Below, one piece after another: positions 18,861 through 28,850 of a DNA stretch of 64,000 nucleotides (its first letter is position 1; each line of letters opens with the position of its first letter). This DNA comes from Telmatospirillum sp. J64-1. GTDB lineage: Bacteria > Pseudomonadota > Alphaproteobacteria > Rhodospirillales > Magnetospirillaceae. The stretch is from the NCBI RefSeq assembly GCF_006980715.1, contig NZ_SBHN01000002.1, forward strand, positions 164,071 through 228,070, read 5' to 3'. The translations under genes and the position numbers were made by a program. The notes beneath the pieces were generated by a model. It ran no database searches and was not told the DNA's origin. It was given only the letters and a program-made list of their open reading frames with translations.

Positions 18861-21800
18861 CTATATTTCCTGAAGATCGGCCACGCCCGGGATGGTCCGG
18901 AGCGTCCCGATCATGTTGGGCGACAGGGCGAAACGCTGATCGAGCTGGATCTCGACCCGGCGGTTCCCGAATTCGGCGACCAGCTTGATCTGGCCCGCGC
19001 CCTTGCGCTCCTTCGCCAGCAATTCACGGATGGCAGGCAGGGGAGCCTCGTCGCGCAAGAAGATCTTGAGCCCCGCCGCCGCCTTGGCCGCCTCCTGGTC
19101 CAGGTTCTGCACCTGGTGGGCGGTCATGCGCAATTGCTCGTCCTCGATGCGCGCGGTCACGGTGAAGAGAAGCGGCACGTTGGCGTCGAGCAATTCCCGC
19201 GCCTGGGCCAGGATCTCCGAGAACAGGGTGACCTCGAACACCCCCGACGCATCGGAACAGGTCACGAAGGCGTAACGGCTGCCCTTTGCGGAGGTGCGCT
19301 CCTGCTTGGACAGCATGTTGCCCGCCAGCTTGACCCGCGAATTGCCCCCCCCGGCGAGATGGCGCGGCAATTCCGCCACCTTGATTACGCCCAGACGTTC
19401 CAGGCTCTTGGCATAGGCATCCATGGGATGGGCCGAGAGATAGAAGCCGATGGCGCCGAATTCCTGGCTCAGCTTTTCGGCCGGGGGCCAGTCGGGCACC
19501 TTGGGCAGGGCGATCTTCGGCGCCTGGGGTCCGGCCATGCCGAACATCGAGACCTGGGCGCTTTCGCGTTCCTCGGCCGCCGTGGCCGCATGACGCATCA
19601 AGCTTTCCAGTCCGGCGAAGAGCTGTGCCCGGTTCTGATGGATGGAATCGAAAGCACCCGACCGCACCAGGTTTTCCATCTGGCGCTTGTTGATCTGCTT
19701 CGTGTCCAACCGGTTGACGAAGTCGTTCAAGTCCTTGAAAGGACCATTCTTGTCGCGTTCCTGCACCAGCGATTGCATCGCCGCCTGCCCGACATTCTTC
19801 AATGCCGCCAGGGCATAGCGCACCGCCAATTGCCCGTCGGGCAGACGCTCGACGGTGAAGTCATCACGCGACTTGTTAATATCGGGCGGCAAGAGCTTGA
19901 TCTTCAAGCGATCCAGCTCCTGGCGGAAGGCCCCCAGCTTGTCGGTGTTGTGCATATCCAGCGTCATCGACGCGGCCATGAACTCGACCGGATGGTTGGC
20001 CTTCAGCCAAGCCGTCTGATAGGCCACCAGGGCATAGGCGGCGGCATGGGACTTGTTGAAGCCGTAGCCCGCGAACTTGTTGACCTGGTCGAAGATGTCC
20101 GATGCCTTCTGCGCATCGACGCCGCGTGCCACCGCGCCATCGACGAACAATTTGCGCTGGGCATCCATCTCCTCCTTGATCTTCTTGCCCATGGCACGGC
20201 GCAGCAGGTCGGCGGCGCCGAGGGAGTATCCGGACAGGACCTGGGCGATCTGCATCACCTGTTCCTGGTAGATCATGATCCCGTAGGTTTCCTTCAGGAT
20301 CGGCTCCAGTGTGGGATGCAGGTAATCGGGCTGCATCTCGCCATGCTTCACGGCGATGTAGATCGGGATGTTGTCCATCGGGCCGGGGCGGTAGAGCGCC
20401 ACCACGGCGATGATGTCTTCGAAGACGTCGGGCCGCATCTTGCGCAGCACGTCGCGCATGCCCGAACTTTCCAGCTGGAACACCCCGGCCGTTTCGCCGC
20501 GCGCCAGAAGCTCGAAGGACTTGGGATCGTCCAGCGGCAAGGCTGAAATATCAATGTCCTTGCCCTCGGTCTGCTTGATCAGCTTCAACGCCGTCGAGAT
20601 GACCGTCAGGGTCTTCAGGCCTAGGAAATCGAATTTGACCAGACCGGCGGATTCCACCCATTTCATATTGAACTGGGTCACCGGCATATCCGAGCGCGGA
20701 TCGCGGTAGAGCGGAACCAGTTCGTCCAACGGGCGGTCGCCGATCACCACGCCGGCGGCATGGGTCGAGGCGTGGCGGTACAGGCCTTCCAGCTTCATGC
20801 CGAGATCGAGCAGATGGGCCACGTTCTCGTCAGCCTCGCGCTGCTCGCGCAACAGCGGCTCGGTTTCCAGCGCCTGTTCCAGGGTGACCGGATTGGCTGG
20901 ATTGTTCGGCACCAGCTTGCAGATACGGTCGACTTGGCCATAGGGCATCTGCAGGACGCGCCCCACGTCGCGCAGCACCGCACGCGCCTGAAGCTTACCG
21001 AAGGTGATGATCTGGGCGACCTGATCGTAGCCGTATTTCTGCTGGACGTAACGGATCGTCTCTTCGCGCCGGTCCTGGCAGAAGTCGATATCGAAGTCAG
21101 GCATCGAGACGCGTTCCGGGTTCAGGAAGCGTTCGAACAGCAGGGCGAAGCGCAGCGGGTCGAGGTCGGTGATGGTCAGCGCCCAGGCCACCGCCGAGCC
21201 GGCCCCGGAGCCACGACCCGGACCGACGGGAATGCCCTGCTGCTTCGACCATTGGATGAAGTCGGACACGATCAGGAAGTAGCCGGGAAAGCCCATCTGC
21301 TCGATGATGCCCAGCTCGTAATCGACGCGCTCGCGATAGGGCTTGGCAAGCTGGGCCTTCTCTTCCTCGCTCATTCCCGGCTTGAAGACATGGACCTTCA
21401 GCCGGTCTTCCAGCCCTTCCAGGACCTTCTGGCGCAGAAGCTCCGCCTCGGTCATGCCGTCTACTTTAAAAGGTGGGAGGATCGGCTTGATCTTGTTGAC
21501 TTTATAGGCGCAGCGCCGGGCCACCACCAGGGTGTTGTCCACCGCTTCGGGAAGGTCTGCGAACAGGGTCCGCATCTCCTCGGCGGACTTGAAATAATGC
21601 TCCGGCGTCAGGCGACGGCGCTCTTCCTGCGAGATATAGGCGCCCTCGGCGATGCAGATCAGGGCATCGTGGGCCTCGAACATATCCCGGTCGGGAAAGA
21701 AGGGCTCGTTGGTGGCGACCAGTGGCAGGTCGTATTCATAGGCCATGTCCACCAGATCGCCCTCGATCCGGTCCTCCACCTCCAGGCCGTGGCGCATCAG

Positions 21801-22337
21801 CTCGACATAGAGCCGCCTGGGGAAAGCGGCAGCAAGGCGCTGCAGCATCGCCGCGGCCTTGTCCTTCTGCCCCTCGGACAGCATGCGTCCTACCGGTCCG
21901 GAAGGGCCGCCCGTCAGCAGGATCAGCCCCGCTGAGCGCTGCTCCAGATCGGCGACCGAAACCTGGGGCGCCTCGCCCGCATCAGTGCCGAGATAGGCCT
22001 TGGAGACCAGCTTGAGCAGGTTCTGGTATCCGGCCTCGTTCTGCGCCAGCAGCACCAGGGAATCCGGATCGGGCTTGCGGCCTTCCCGCCCCGCTCCGCC
22101 GCGCGGATCGTCCTCGCGCCGGATCGAAAGCTGGGCGCCGACAATGGGCTGAATCCCGGCATCGGCGCAGGCGGAGGAGAACTCCAGCGCACCGAAAAGA
22201 TTATTGGTATCCGCAATGCCCACCGCCGGCATGCGATGCTTGACGCAAAGCTTGATCAGCTCCTTGAGCTTGATCGCACCTTCGGAGAGCGAATAGGCGG
22301 AATGGACGCGGAGATGGACGAAATCGGCATGAGGCAT
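18861..22337 (-). CDS. dnaE: DNA polymerase III alpha subunit
   Basis: Catalytic subunit of the replicative polymerase. The 1158-aa protein has the N-terminal PHP domain ([18 protein letters not shown], residues about 5-22), the palm with [14 protein letters not shown] carrying the catalytic aspartates, the [16 protein letters not shown] motif, a helix-hairpin-helix region, and a C-terminal OB fold (about 980-1070). The length fits DnaE1 rather than the error-prone DnaE2. Its minus-strand upstream neighbour is lolD, 172 bases away. Confidence 0.96.
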   Translation of the reverse strand: MPHADFVHLRVHSAYSLSEGAIKLKELIKLCVKHRMPAVGIADTNNLFGALEFSSACADAGIQPIVGAQLSIRREDDPRGGAGREGRKPDPDSLVLLAQNEAGYQNLLKLVSKAYLGTDAGEAPQVSVADLEQRSAGLILLTGGPSGPVGRMLSEGQKDKAAAMLQRLAAAFPRRLYVELMRHGLEVEDRIEGDLVDMAYEYDLPLVATNEPFFPDRDMFEAHDALICIAEGAYISQEERRRLTPEHYFKSAEEMRTLFADLPEAVDNTLVVARRCAYKVNKIKPILPPFKVDGMTEAELLRQKVLEGLEDRLKVHVFKPGMSEEEKAQLAKPYRERVDYELGIIEQMGFPGYFLIVSDFIQWSKQQGIPVGPGRGSGAGSAVAWALTITDLDPLRFALLFERFLNPERVSMPDFDIDFCQDRREETIRYVQQKYGYDQVAQIITFGKLQARAVLRDVGRVLQMPYGQVDRICKLVPNNPANPVTLEQALETEPLLREQREADENVAHLLDLGMKLEGLYRHASTHAAGVVIGDRPLDELVPLYRDPRSDMPVTQFNMKWVESAGLVKFDFLGLKTLTVISTALKLIKQTEGKDIDISALPLDDPKSFELLARGETAGVFQLESSGMRDVLRKMRPDVFEDIIAVVALYRPGPMDNIPIYIAVKHGEMQPDYLHPTLEPILKETYGIMIYQEQVMQIAQVLSGYSLGAADLLRRAMGKKIKEEMDAQRKLFVDGAVARGVDAQKASDIFDQVNKFAGYGFNKSHAAAYALVAYQTAWLKANHPVEFMAASMTLDMHNTDKLGAFRQELDRLKIKLLPPDINKSRDDFTVERLPDGQLAVRYALAALKNVGQAAMQSLVQERDKNGPFKDLNDFVNRLDTKQINKRQMENLVRSGAFDSIHQNRAQLFAGLESLMRHAATAAEERESAQVSMFGMAGPQAPKIALPKVPDWPPAEKLSQEFGAIGFYLSAHPMDAYAKSLERLGVIKVAELPRHLAGGGNSRVKLAGNMLSKQERTSAKGSRYAFVTCSDASGVFEVTLFSEILAQARELLDANVPLLFTVTARIEDEQLRMTAHQVQNLDQEAAKAAAGLKIFLRDEAPLPAIRELLAKERKGAGQIKLVAEFGNRRVEIQLDQRFALSPNMIGTLRTIPGVADLQEI

Positions 22338-22444
22338 GGCGACAGAGGATAGGGGAAATCGCCGCGCAAGTCACGTTCCGGCCGAGTTGCGCAGCGCTGC
22401 CTTGCACTGCCGCGGGAACGAGTCACCCGGACCTCACGGCTTTC

Positions 22445-22478
22445 CTTCGTCATGCCCGCGAATGCGGACATGACGAAG
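22445..22478. repeat. REP-like palindrome between lolD and dnaE
   Basis: A 10-bp stem (CTTCGTCATG and its complement) plus a 4-bp inner stem around GAAT, with one mismatch between them. It resembles the dispersed palindromes built on GTCATGCCCGC found in many proteobacterial intergenic spaces. It lies between the lolD stop (22510) and the dnaE start (22337) and may act as a terminator or messenger-stabilising element. Confidence 0.5.
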
Positions 22479-22509
22479 CTTTTCCGGCGCGGGAAGCCCC
22501 TCCCAAAAA

Positions 22510-23214
22510 TTACCGCGCCACTTCGACCAGGGTCCCTTCCTGCAGGGTGATGGTCCGGTCCATGCGGCGTGCCAGATCGGGATTATGGGTAGCGATCAGG
22601 GCCGCCAGCCCCTGGTCGCGGACCAGGCGCAGCAATTCGTCGAAGACGCCTTCCGACGTATGCGGGTCCAGGTTGCCGGTCGGCTCGTCGGCCAGCAGAA
22701 GGCGCGGCTTGTTGGCCAGCGCGCGGCAGATGGCGACGCGCTGCTGCTCGCCGCCCGACAACTGGCCGGGACGGTGTTCGGCACGCTTGGCCAGCCCCAT
22801 CTTGGTCAGCAATTCCATCGCCCGTTCGGCGGCTGCCTTACGGGTCTTGCCGGCGATCATCTGCGGCAGGATCACATTCTCGATAGCCGAGAATTCCGGC
22901 AGCAGGTGGTGATACTGATAGACAAAGCCCAGATGGCTGCGCCGCAATTCCGTGCGACGGTCGTCGGACAGCTTGGCCGTCCCTTCCCCGCCGACCATGA
23001 CTTCACCGGCATCCGGGCGCTCCAGCAGACCCGCGATATGCAGCAAGGTGGACTTGCCCGCTCCCGAAGGGCCGACCAGGGCGACGATCTCGCCGACGCG
23101 GACCTCCAGATTGGCGCCCTGCAGCACGTCCAGCGTCTCGCGGCCCTGCTTGAAGCAGCGGTGGACACCGTCCAGGTGCAAGGCGGCATCGGTCCTTACA
23201 TTGACCTTATTCAT
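22510..23214 (-). CDS. lolD: Lipoprotein-releasing ABC transporter ATP-binding protein
   Basis: ATPase of the Lol complex that extracts mature lipoproteins from the inner membrane for transfer to LolA. The 234-aa protein has Walker [10 protein letters not shown] (48-56), a Q-loop, the signature [15 protein letters not shown], Walker [14 protein letters not shown] and the H-loop ATHN. It overlaps the upstream lolC-type permease by 8 bases, so the two are co-translated. The MacB-type alternative is less likely because the permease partner is LolC/E-like and has no fused ATPase. Confidence 0.93.
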   Translation of the reverse strand: MNKVNVRTDAALHLDGVHRCFKQGRETLDVLQGANLEVRVGEIVALVGPSGAGKSTLLHIAGLLERPDAGEVMVGGEGTAKLSDDRRTELRRSHLGFVYQYHHLLPEFSAIENVILPQMIAGKTRKAAAERAMELLTKMGLAKRAEHRPGQLSGGEQQRVAICRALANKPRLLLADEPTGNLDPHTSEGVFDELLRLVRDQGLAALIATHNPDLARRMDRTITLQEGTLVEVAR

Positions 23215-24451
23215 AGCGCAGGGCCTCCACCGGATCGAGGCGCGCGGCGCGCCAGGCAGGATAGATCGTAGCGCCGAAGGACAAGCCCAGCGCCATCCCC
23301 ACCACCCACAGCACTTCCATGGGATCGACCCGGGCGGGAAGCTGGGACAGGAAGTAGATTTCGGCGGCGAACAGATCCACGCCCGTTATGCCTTCGAGGA
23401 AATGCCGGATCCTATCCACGTTCAGCGCGAAGGACAGCCCCAGGATGACACCCGAAACCGTACCGACCACGCCAATGCTGGCCCCCGACAGGAAGAAGAT
23501 GCGCATGATCATGCCCCGCGTCGCCCCCATGGTGCGCAGCACGGCGATATCGCGGCCCTTGTCCTTCACCAGCATGATCAGACTGGAAATGATGTTGAAG
23601 GCCGCTACCAGGATGATCAGCGTCAGGATCAGGAACATGACGTTCCGTTCCACCTGGATGGCATTGAAGAAGCTGGCATTGGCCTGCTGCCAGTCATACA
23701 GGGTCACCGGCCGGTCGGCATTGTTCGGAATGGCGCTGCGCAGCGCCGTGACGGCCTCGGGCGTGGTGGCGAAGACTTCCAGATAGGTCACCGCTTCGGG
23801 CAGGCGGAAATAGACCTGCGCGGCCTCCAGCGGCATGAAAATGAAGCCGGAATCGTATTCGAACATGCCCACGTCGAAGGTCGCCACGATGCGATAGGCC
23901 CGCATGCGCGGTACCGTGCCGAAAGCGGTCGCCGTCCCCTGTGGCGAGATCAGGGTGATGTTGTCACCCACCGACAGGCCCAGCTTCTGGGCCAGGCGGT
24001 AACCGACGATCACCGCGTCATCGCCGGTGAATTGCGAGGGATCGCCATGCAGTCCCTCGGCCACCACCTCGCGGGAAAGCAGGTCGGAGGGACGGACGCC
24101 ACGGACCATGGCACCGGACGAAGCCCCTTGATTGGTCGCCATGACCTGGCCTTCGACCGTCGGCACCACCCGATGGACCGACTGCATCTGGCGGATGCGC
24201 TCCGCCAGATCGTCGAAATCGGTCATGGGCGCACCGGCCGCATAGACACTGATATGGCCGTTGAGGCCGAGGATGCGGCTCATCAGCTCGGCCCGGAAGC
24301 CGTTCATCACCGCCATGACGATGATCAGCGTGGCCACCCCCAAGGCAATTCCCAACAGGGAAAAGCCGGCGATGACCGAGATGAAGCCTTCCTTGCGCCG
24401 CGCCCGCAGATACCGGAACGCAACCATGCGTTCGAAGGCGTCGAAGACCAT
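23207..24451 (-). CDS. lolC: Lipoprotein-releasing ABC transporter permease (LolC/LolE family)
   Basis: Membrane subunit of the Lol complex. The 414-aa protein has the family N-terminus [26 protein letters not shown] followed by transmembrane helix 1, a large periplasmic domain (about 50-270) and three more helices near 275-400 ([39 protein letters not shown]). Only one permease gene accompanies lolD, as in many alphaproteobacteria where a homodimer replaces LolC plus LolE. It starts 27 bases after the proS stop. Confidence 0.93.
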   Translation of the reverse strand: MVFDAFERMVAFRYLRARRKEGFISVIAGFSLLGIALGVATLIIVMAVMNGFRAELMSRILGLNGHISVYAAGAPMTDFDDLAERIRQMQSVHRVVPTVEGQVMATNQGASSGAMVRGVRPSDLLSREVVAEGLHGDPSQFTGDDAVIVGYRLAQKLGLSVGDNITLISPQGTATAFGTVPRMRAYRIVATFDVGMFEYDSGFIFMPLEAAQVYFRLPEAVTYLEVFATTPEAVTALRSAIPNNADRPVTLYDWQQANASFFNAIQVERNVMFLILTLIILVAAFNIISSLIMLVKDKGRDIAVLRTMGATRGMIMRIFFLSGASIGVVGTVSGVILGLSFALNVDRIRHFLEGITGVDLFAAEIYFLSQLPARVDPMEVLWVVGMALGLSFGATIYPAWRAARLDPVEALRYE

Positions 24452-24478
24452 GCAGATGTCCTTTTAGGCTTAATGAAG

Positions 24479-25762
24479 TTAGGCCGTCAGCCGGGCCAGG
24501 GCTGCTTCAAGCGAGACTTCCTGCTTCTCGCCGCTCTTGCGGTTCTTCAGCTCGACCACACCGGCCGCCAATCCCTTGGGGCCGATGACCAATTGCCAGG
24601 GCAGGCCGATCAGGTCCATATCGGCGAACTTGACCCCGGCGCGCTCGTTGCGGTCGTCGTACAGCACTTCGACGCCCTGTTCCGACAGGGTGCGGTAGAT
24701 GTCCTCGCAGGCCGAGTCGCAGGCGGCATCGCCGCTCTTGAGGTTGATCAGGCCCAGCTTGAAGGGGGCAACCGCTTCCGGCCAGATGATGCCGCGTTCG
24801 TCATGGGAGGCTTCGATGATGGCGCCGACCAAGCGCGACACGCCGATGCCATAGGATCCCATCTCGGCGGCGATGGTCTCGCCGTTGGGGCCCTGCACCA
24901 CCGCGCCCATCGGCTCGGAATATTTCGTACCGAAATAGAAGATATGGCCGACCTCGATGCCGCGCATGGTGCGCAGGCGCTCGGCCGGCACCGGGCACTT
25001 GTCCGCGTCGTGCTTCTCTTCGGCGGCGGCGTAGTACTGGTTCATGGAATCCACGGTCAGTTCGCCGGCGCGCGACTTCTCTTCCAGTTCCTGGTCGAAG
25101 AAGATGGCGCTTTCGCCGGTCTCCGCCAGAATATGGAATTCATGGCTCATATCGCCACCGATGGGGCCGGTATCGGCCTTGACCGGGATGGCGGTCATGC
25201 CTAAGCGGGCATAGGTGCGCATATAGGCGCGGAACATCGCCTCGTAGGACCGGCGGGCACCGTCCTTGTCCAGGTCGAAGGAATAGGCGTCCTTCATCAG
25301 GAACTCACGGCCGCGCATCACGCCGAAACGCGGACGCACCTCGTCGCGGAACTTCCACTGGATATTATAAAGAATCTTCGGCAGGTCACGGTAGCTGCGG
25401 ATCTCGCGGCAGATATCGGTGACCATTTCCTCGGCGGTGGGGCCGAACAGCATCTCGCGCTCGTGCCGGTCCTTGAAGCGCAGCATTTCCTTGCCGTAAT
25501 CGTCATAGCGCCCGGAACGCTGCCACAACTCGGCGGGCTGGACGGTGGGCATCAGGATTTCCTGCGCGCCGGCCGCATCCTGTTCCTCGCGCACGATCTG
25601 TTCGATCTTGCGCAGAACCCGATAGCCCAGAGGCAGCCAAGCATAGATGCCGGCGGCCTGCTGGCGGATCATGCCCGACCGCAGCATCAGGCGGTGCGAG
25701 ACGATCTGCGCTTCGGCCGGGTTCTCCTTGAGGGTCGGCATGAAATAGGCGGACAGACGCAT
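24479..25762 (-). CDS. proS: Prolyl-tRNA synthetase (short bacterial type)
   Basis: Class II aminoacyl-tRNA synthetase for proline. From the ATG at 25762, preceded by GAGGAATTCC, the protein is 427 aa: [18 protein letters not shown], motif 2 around the [17 protein letters not shown] block, and motif 3 with [14 protein letters not shown], then the anticodon-binding domain. At this length it lacks the roughly 180-residue INS editing domain of E. coli-type ProRS, as is normal for alphaproteobacteria. The longer open frame upstream has no conserved residues. Confidence 0.95.
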   Translation of the reverse strand: MRLSAYFMPTLKENPAEAQIVSHRLMLRSGMIRQQAAGIYAWLPLGYRVLRKIEQIVREEQDAAGAQEILMPTVQPAELWQRSGRYDDYGKEMLRFKDRHEREMLFGPTAEEMVTDICREIRSYRDLPKILYNIQWKFRDEVRPRFGVMRGREFLMKDAYSFDLDKDGARRSYEAMFRAYMRTYARLGMTAIPVKADTGPIGGDMSHEFHILAETGESAIFFDQELEEKSRAGELTVDSMNQYYAAAEEKHDADKCPVPAERLRTMRGIEVGHIFYFGTKYSEPMGAVVQGPNGETIAAEMGSYGIGVSRLVGAIIEASHDERGIIWPEAVAPFKLGLINLKSGDAACDSACEDIYRTLSEQGVEVLYDDRNERAGVKFADMDLIGLPWQLVIGPKGLAAGVVELKNRKSGEKQEVSLEAALARLTA

Positions 25763-25866
25763 GGAATTCCTCGAAGATTTCGGTGGTCGGCGTGCGCTGG
25801 AAAAAAGCGGGGGAACTCTAGGCCAAGGGCGCGACGAAGGCAATGGTGGCCAAGGTCAAGGACCCA

Positions 25867-26259
25867 CTATCGCTTTCGCGCACAAAGCCGGGCCAGCATC
25901 GCCTGCTGTTCGCTGGTCACCGGCTGCCCGTCCAGATAGACCGCGCCGTCGCGCCACGTCACCGTGCCGACCTGCGCGGGCCCTTTCACATGAGGTCCCA
26001 GGCCGAGACCGCGGGCCAGATCGACCTCGATGGGAAAGCGCAGTTCCTCGGGCGGCTGCCATTGGAATCCCCCGGCATCGGCCGGTACGACCGGCCTGCC
26101 GTAGACATCCCTACCCGGCTGATAGGCGACGTCGTCATCCGGCCGATGTTCGACCAGACGCCAGCAGGCGGGCTTGGTGATGGTGATATAAAGCCCCCGA
26201 TCCTCGGCCCAGAGCGGGCCGCTCCACAACAGCAGGATCGCCAGGAGAAAGCGCGTCAT
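25867..26259 (-). CDS. Secreted hypothetical protein
   Basis: A 130-residue protein with a signal peptide (MTRFLLAILLLWSGPLWA, cleavage before EDRG). The mature part contains one early cysteine (ITKPACWRLVEH), a YQPGRDVYGRPVVPADA segment and an ordinary alpha/beta-like composition ending in a basic tail. I do not recognise a family; similar short exported proteins are found before proS in related genomes, but I assign no function. The ATG at 26259 is chosen because it begins the signal peptide; the open frame upstream is not conserved-looking. It is divergent from the permease gene. Confidence 0.7.
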   Translation of the reverse strand: MTRFLLAILLLWSGPLWAEDRGLYITITKPACWRLVEHRPDDDVAYQPGRDVYGRPVVPADAGGFQWQPPEELRFPIEVDLARGLGLGPHVKGPAQVGTVTWRDGAVYLDGQPVTSEQQAMLARLCARKR

Positions 26260-26366
26260 GGCCGGCTCCATTTCAAGTTCCGTCATGAGGCTGCCGCGTT
26301 TCCCCTTGCGCCGCAAGCCCTCTAAAGGCACAAACAAAAGATGCTCGTCTTGCCGGAGACAACGTA

Positions 26367-27656
26367 ATGTTGGAAAGGTTTTTTCATCTTCAAGCGAACG
26401 GAACAACCGTTCGCACCGAGGTTTTAGCTGGTTTCACCACTTTCCTCACCATGGCCTATATTGTGTTTGTCAATCCGGCCATTCTGGCGGATGCGGGCAT
26501 GGACCGCGGCGCCGTCTTCACCGCCACCTGCCTGGCCGCCGTCATCGGCACCATGATCATGGGCCTGCTGGCCAATTATCCCATCGCCCAGGCTCCGGGC
26601 ATGGGCATGAACGCCTTCTTCACCTACACCATCGTCATCGGCATGGGGCATACTTGGCAGGTGGCGCTGGGCTGCGTCTTCATCTCCGGCATCCTCTTCG
26701 TGGCCCTGAGTCTGTTCAAGGTACGTGAATGGGTGATCAATGCCGTGCCGCGCAGCCTGAAGATGTCGATCGCCGCCGGCATCGGTTTCTTCATCGGCTT
26801 CATCGCGCTGAAGAATGCTGGCTTCGTGGTCGCCCATCCCGCCACTCTGGTCGGCATCGGCGACCTGACCCGTCCGGAACCGATTCTGGCGGCCCTCGGC
26901 TTCGCCATCATGGTCGCCCTGCATGCCTGGCGCGTTCCCGGCTCGATCCTGATCGCCATTCTGGCCGTGACCGTTCTGTCCGGGCTGTTCGGCCTAGTGC
27001 AGTGGCAGGGCATCGTCTCGACCCCGCCCTCGCTGGCTCCCACCTTCATGCAGATGGATCTGGCCGGCGCCCTGGAGCCCGCCCTGATCTCGGTGATCTT
27101 CACCCTGCTCTTCCTCGACCTGTTCGACACCGCCGGAACGCTGATCGGCACGGGCCATGCCGCCGGTCTGCTCGACGAAAAGGGCCGCCTGCCCCGCATC
27201 GGCAAGGCGCTGTTCGCCGACAGCACCGCCACCGTCGCCGGTTCGGTCCTCGGCACCTCGAACACCACGTCCTATATCGAGAGCCTTTCGGGCATCGAGC
27301 AGGGCGGCCGCACCGGCTTGACCGCCGTTGTCGTCGGCCTGTTGTTCCTGCTGGCCCTGTTCTTCGCACCGCTGGCCGGCACCATCCCCGCCTTCGCCAC
27401 GGCATCCGCCCTGTTCTTCGTCGCCTGCCTGATGGCGCGCGGACTAGTCGATATCGACTGGAAGGACGTCACCGAATTCGCCCCGGCGCTGGTGGCGGCC
27501 ATCACCATGCCGCTGACCTTCTCCATCGCCACCGGCATCGGTCTGGCCTTCATCGCCTATGCCGGAATCAAGCTGATCAGCGGCCGCGCCCGTGAGGCGG
27601 GGATCGCGATCTACCTCATCGCCGGGGCTTTCGTGCTCAAATTTGCCTTCTTATAG
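26367..27656 (+). CDS. NCS2-family (AzgA-like) purine permease
   Basis: A 429-aa membrane protein of the nucleobase-cation symporter 2 group, AzgA/PbuG branch, which imports guanine, hypoxanthine or adenine with protons. Diagnostic segments are TEVLAGFTTFLTMAYIVFVNP at the N-terminus, NYPIAQAPGMGMNAFFTYT, LFLDLFDTAGTLIGTGHAAG and TSNTTSYIESLSGIEQGGRTG. About 12-14 helices are visible. GGAG lies 8 bases before the ATG. Substrate cannot be set from sequence. It is transcribed away from the secreted hypothetical gene and ends before a candidate structured RNA. Confidence 0.92.
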   Translation: MLERFFHLQANGTTVRTEVLAGFTTFLTMAYIVFVNPAILADAGMDRGAVFTATCLAAVIGTMIMGLLANYPIAQAPGMGMNAFFTYTIVIGMGHTWQVALGCVFISGILFVALSLFKVREWVINAVPRSLKMSIAAGIGFFIGFIALKNAGFVVAHPATLVGIGDLTRPEPILAALGFAIMVALHAWRVPGSILIAILAVTVLSGLFGLVQWQGIVSTPPSLAPTFMQMDLAGALEPALISVIFTLLFLDLFDTAGTLIGTGHAAGLLDEKGRLPRIGKALFADSTATVAGSVLGTSNTTSYIESLSGIEQGGRTGLTAVVVGLLFLLALFFAPLAGTIPAFATASALFFVACLMARGLVDIDWKDVTEFAPALVAAITMPLTFSIATGIGLAFIAYAGIKLISGRAREAGIAIYLIAGAFVLKFAFL

Positions 27657-27689
27657 TGGCCAAAAGGCATAGCGCGTAAGAAATACAAT

Positions 27690-27872
27690 GATTAGGTATG
27701 GACTCGCGGAACGAAATTTCGTAAGTTGCCTCCAGAACAAAGGATAAAGCTTCGAAAAACGAAGTGGTCCAAGTTTAGGGAGGTGGACGCCGGGTGATCC
27801 CCGAATACGGGCCAGCACGGCGCAAACGAAAAGCGGCAGATGCCTTGGCACTCTGCCGCTTTTTCGTTTTCT
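27690..27872 (+). ncRNA. Candidate structured small RNA or long structured 3' UTR
   Basis: The 170 bases after the permease stop contain no convincing coding frame but a run of local stem-loops: CTTCG/CGAAG around a poly-A loop, GGTCCA/TGGAC around a 12-base loop, and CGCCG/CGGCG enclosing CCCG-AATA-CGGG, all ending in a strong terminator. I see no certain promoter; TACAAT near 27686-27691 is a possible -10 without a good -35. It may be a free-standing RNA or the permease 3' UTR. It does not match the 4.5S, tmRNA, RNase P or 6S features I know. Confidence 0.35.
27825..27872. terminator. Strong bidirectional intrinsic terminator
   Basis: An 11-bp stem (AAAGCGGCAGA and its complement) is extended by an inner TGCC-TT-GGCA stem. 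It is followed by TTTTTCGTTTTC on the plus strand and TTTTCGTTT on the minus strand. It lies between the permease or candidate RNA (plus) and the end of tag (minus) and should terminate both. Confidence 0.85.
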
Positions 27873-27888
27873 CGCAACTGCGAGATGA

Positions 27889-28431
27889 TCAGCCTTTCCC
27901 TTGCATCCAAGGGGGCTGCAAAAGGGAAATCCGGGAAAAGACTGGGCAGTCCGGGGCATGCGCACCGGGCAGATAGCCGATGCTCATCAGGAATTCCCCG
28001 ACCACCTCGCCCCCCATGAAGACGAATGTCTTGCGGAACAGGCGCACCCATTCCTCTTTCTCCAACGGGTGATGGGCCTCGATCCAGGCCGCCAATCCCC
28101 CATGGCTGGCGCGCAAGGCCACCACGCGGCGGGCATTCTCGATGACCGCCATGATCTTGCGCCGGTTGCGGATGATACCGGGATCGGCCATCAGCCGCTC
28201 GATATCGGCATCGCCATAGGCGGCGACCTTGTCGGGAGAGAAGGAGTCGAAAGCGGCCACCAAAGCCGGGCGCTTCTTCAGGACAATCAGCCAGGACAGA
28301 CCGGCCTGGAAGATTTCGAGGCACAGCCGCTCGAAAAGCTGCGCCTCGTCCTCAAGCGGAAAACCGTATTCATGGTCGTGATAGGGGCCGTGGAACGGAT
28401 GCCCCACGGCCGCCAAGCAGTAGGCGCTCAA
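27889..28431 (-). CDS. tag: DNA-3-methyladenine glycosylase I
   Basis: Base-excision repair enzyme that removes 3-methyladenine. The 180-aa protein has the Tag fold: HDHEYGFPLEDEAQLFERLCLEIFQAGLSWLIVLKKRPAL near the N-terminus with the catalytic-pocket Glu/Tyr/Trp residues, and RNRRKIMAVIENARR in the middle. The usual N-terminal CxW zinc cysteine is represented by C5 (MSAYCLA). It overlaps the epimerase gene by 4 bases and is the last gene of the long nuo-birA-coaX-rnj transcript, an unusual place for a repair gene. Confidence 0.9.
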   Translation of the reverse strand: MSAYCLAAVGHPFHGPYHDHEYGFPLEDEAQLFERLCLEIFQAGLSWLIVLKKRPALVAAFDSFSPDKVAAYGDADIERLMADPGIIRNRRKIMAVIENARRVVALRASHGGLAAWIEAHHPLEKEEWVRLFRKTFVFMGGEVVGEFLMSIGYLPGAHAPDCPVFSRISLLQPPWMQGKG

Positions 28432-28832
28432 GCCTGCTCCAATTCGATCAGCGTTCCATTGAAATCCTTGGGATGCAGGAACAGGACCGGCTTGTCATGG
28501 GCGCCGATCTTGGGCTCGCCATCCCCCAGAACCCGGGCGCCCTCGGCCTTCAGCTTGTCGCGGGCGGCCAGGATATCCTCGACCTCATAGCAAATGTGAT
28601 GGATGCCGCCGGAAGCGTTCTTGGCAAGGAAACCGGCGATCGGCGAGGCCTCGCCCAAGGGATGCAGCAATTCGACCTTGGTGTTGGGCAGTTCGACGAA
28701 CACCACCGTCACGCCATGATCCGGCTGAGGCACCGGATCGGAGACCTTGGCCCCCAGGGTGTCCCGGTAGAGGGCCGACGCGGCCTCCAGGTCCGGAACG
28801 GCGATGGCGACATGATTGAGCCTCCCGATCAT
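28428..28832 (-). CDS. mce: Methylmalonyl-CoA epimerase
   Basis: VOC-fold enzyme that converts (S)- to (R)-methylmalonyl-CoA in propionyl-CoA metabolism. The 134-aa sequence starts IGRLNHVAIAVPDLEAASALYRDTLG, has FVELPNTKVELLHPLG, GGIHHICYEVEDI and ends FNGTLIELEQA, with metal ligands H7, the first-half Glu, the H of HHICYEV and the C-terminal Glu. It sits 18 bases after rnj and overlaps tag; this position after an RNase J gene is common in alphaproteobacteria. Confidence 0.9.
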   Translation of the reverse strand: MIGRLNHVAIAVPDLEAASALYRDTLGAKVSDPVPQPDHGVTVVFVELPNTKVELLHPLGEASPIAGFLAKNASGGIHHICYEVEDILAARDKLKAEGARVLGDGEPKIGAHDKPVLFLHPKDFNGTLIELEQA

Positions 28833-28850
28833 CTGCGATTTCTCCCTTGG

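Noticed and set aside
22952..25204. 750-residue plus-strand open frame opposite lolD, lolC and proS
   Set aside because: Antisense shadow of three clear genes; no ribosome-binding site or conserved motif.
27690..27872. 6S, 4.5S (SRP), tmRNA or a known riboswitch
   Set aside because: The conserved sequence cores I know for these RNAs are absent; kept only as an unnamed candidate RNA.
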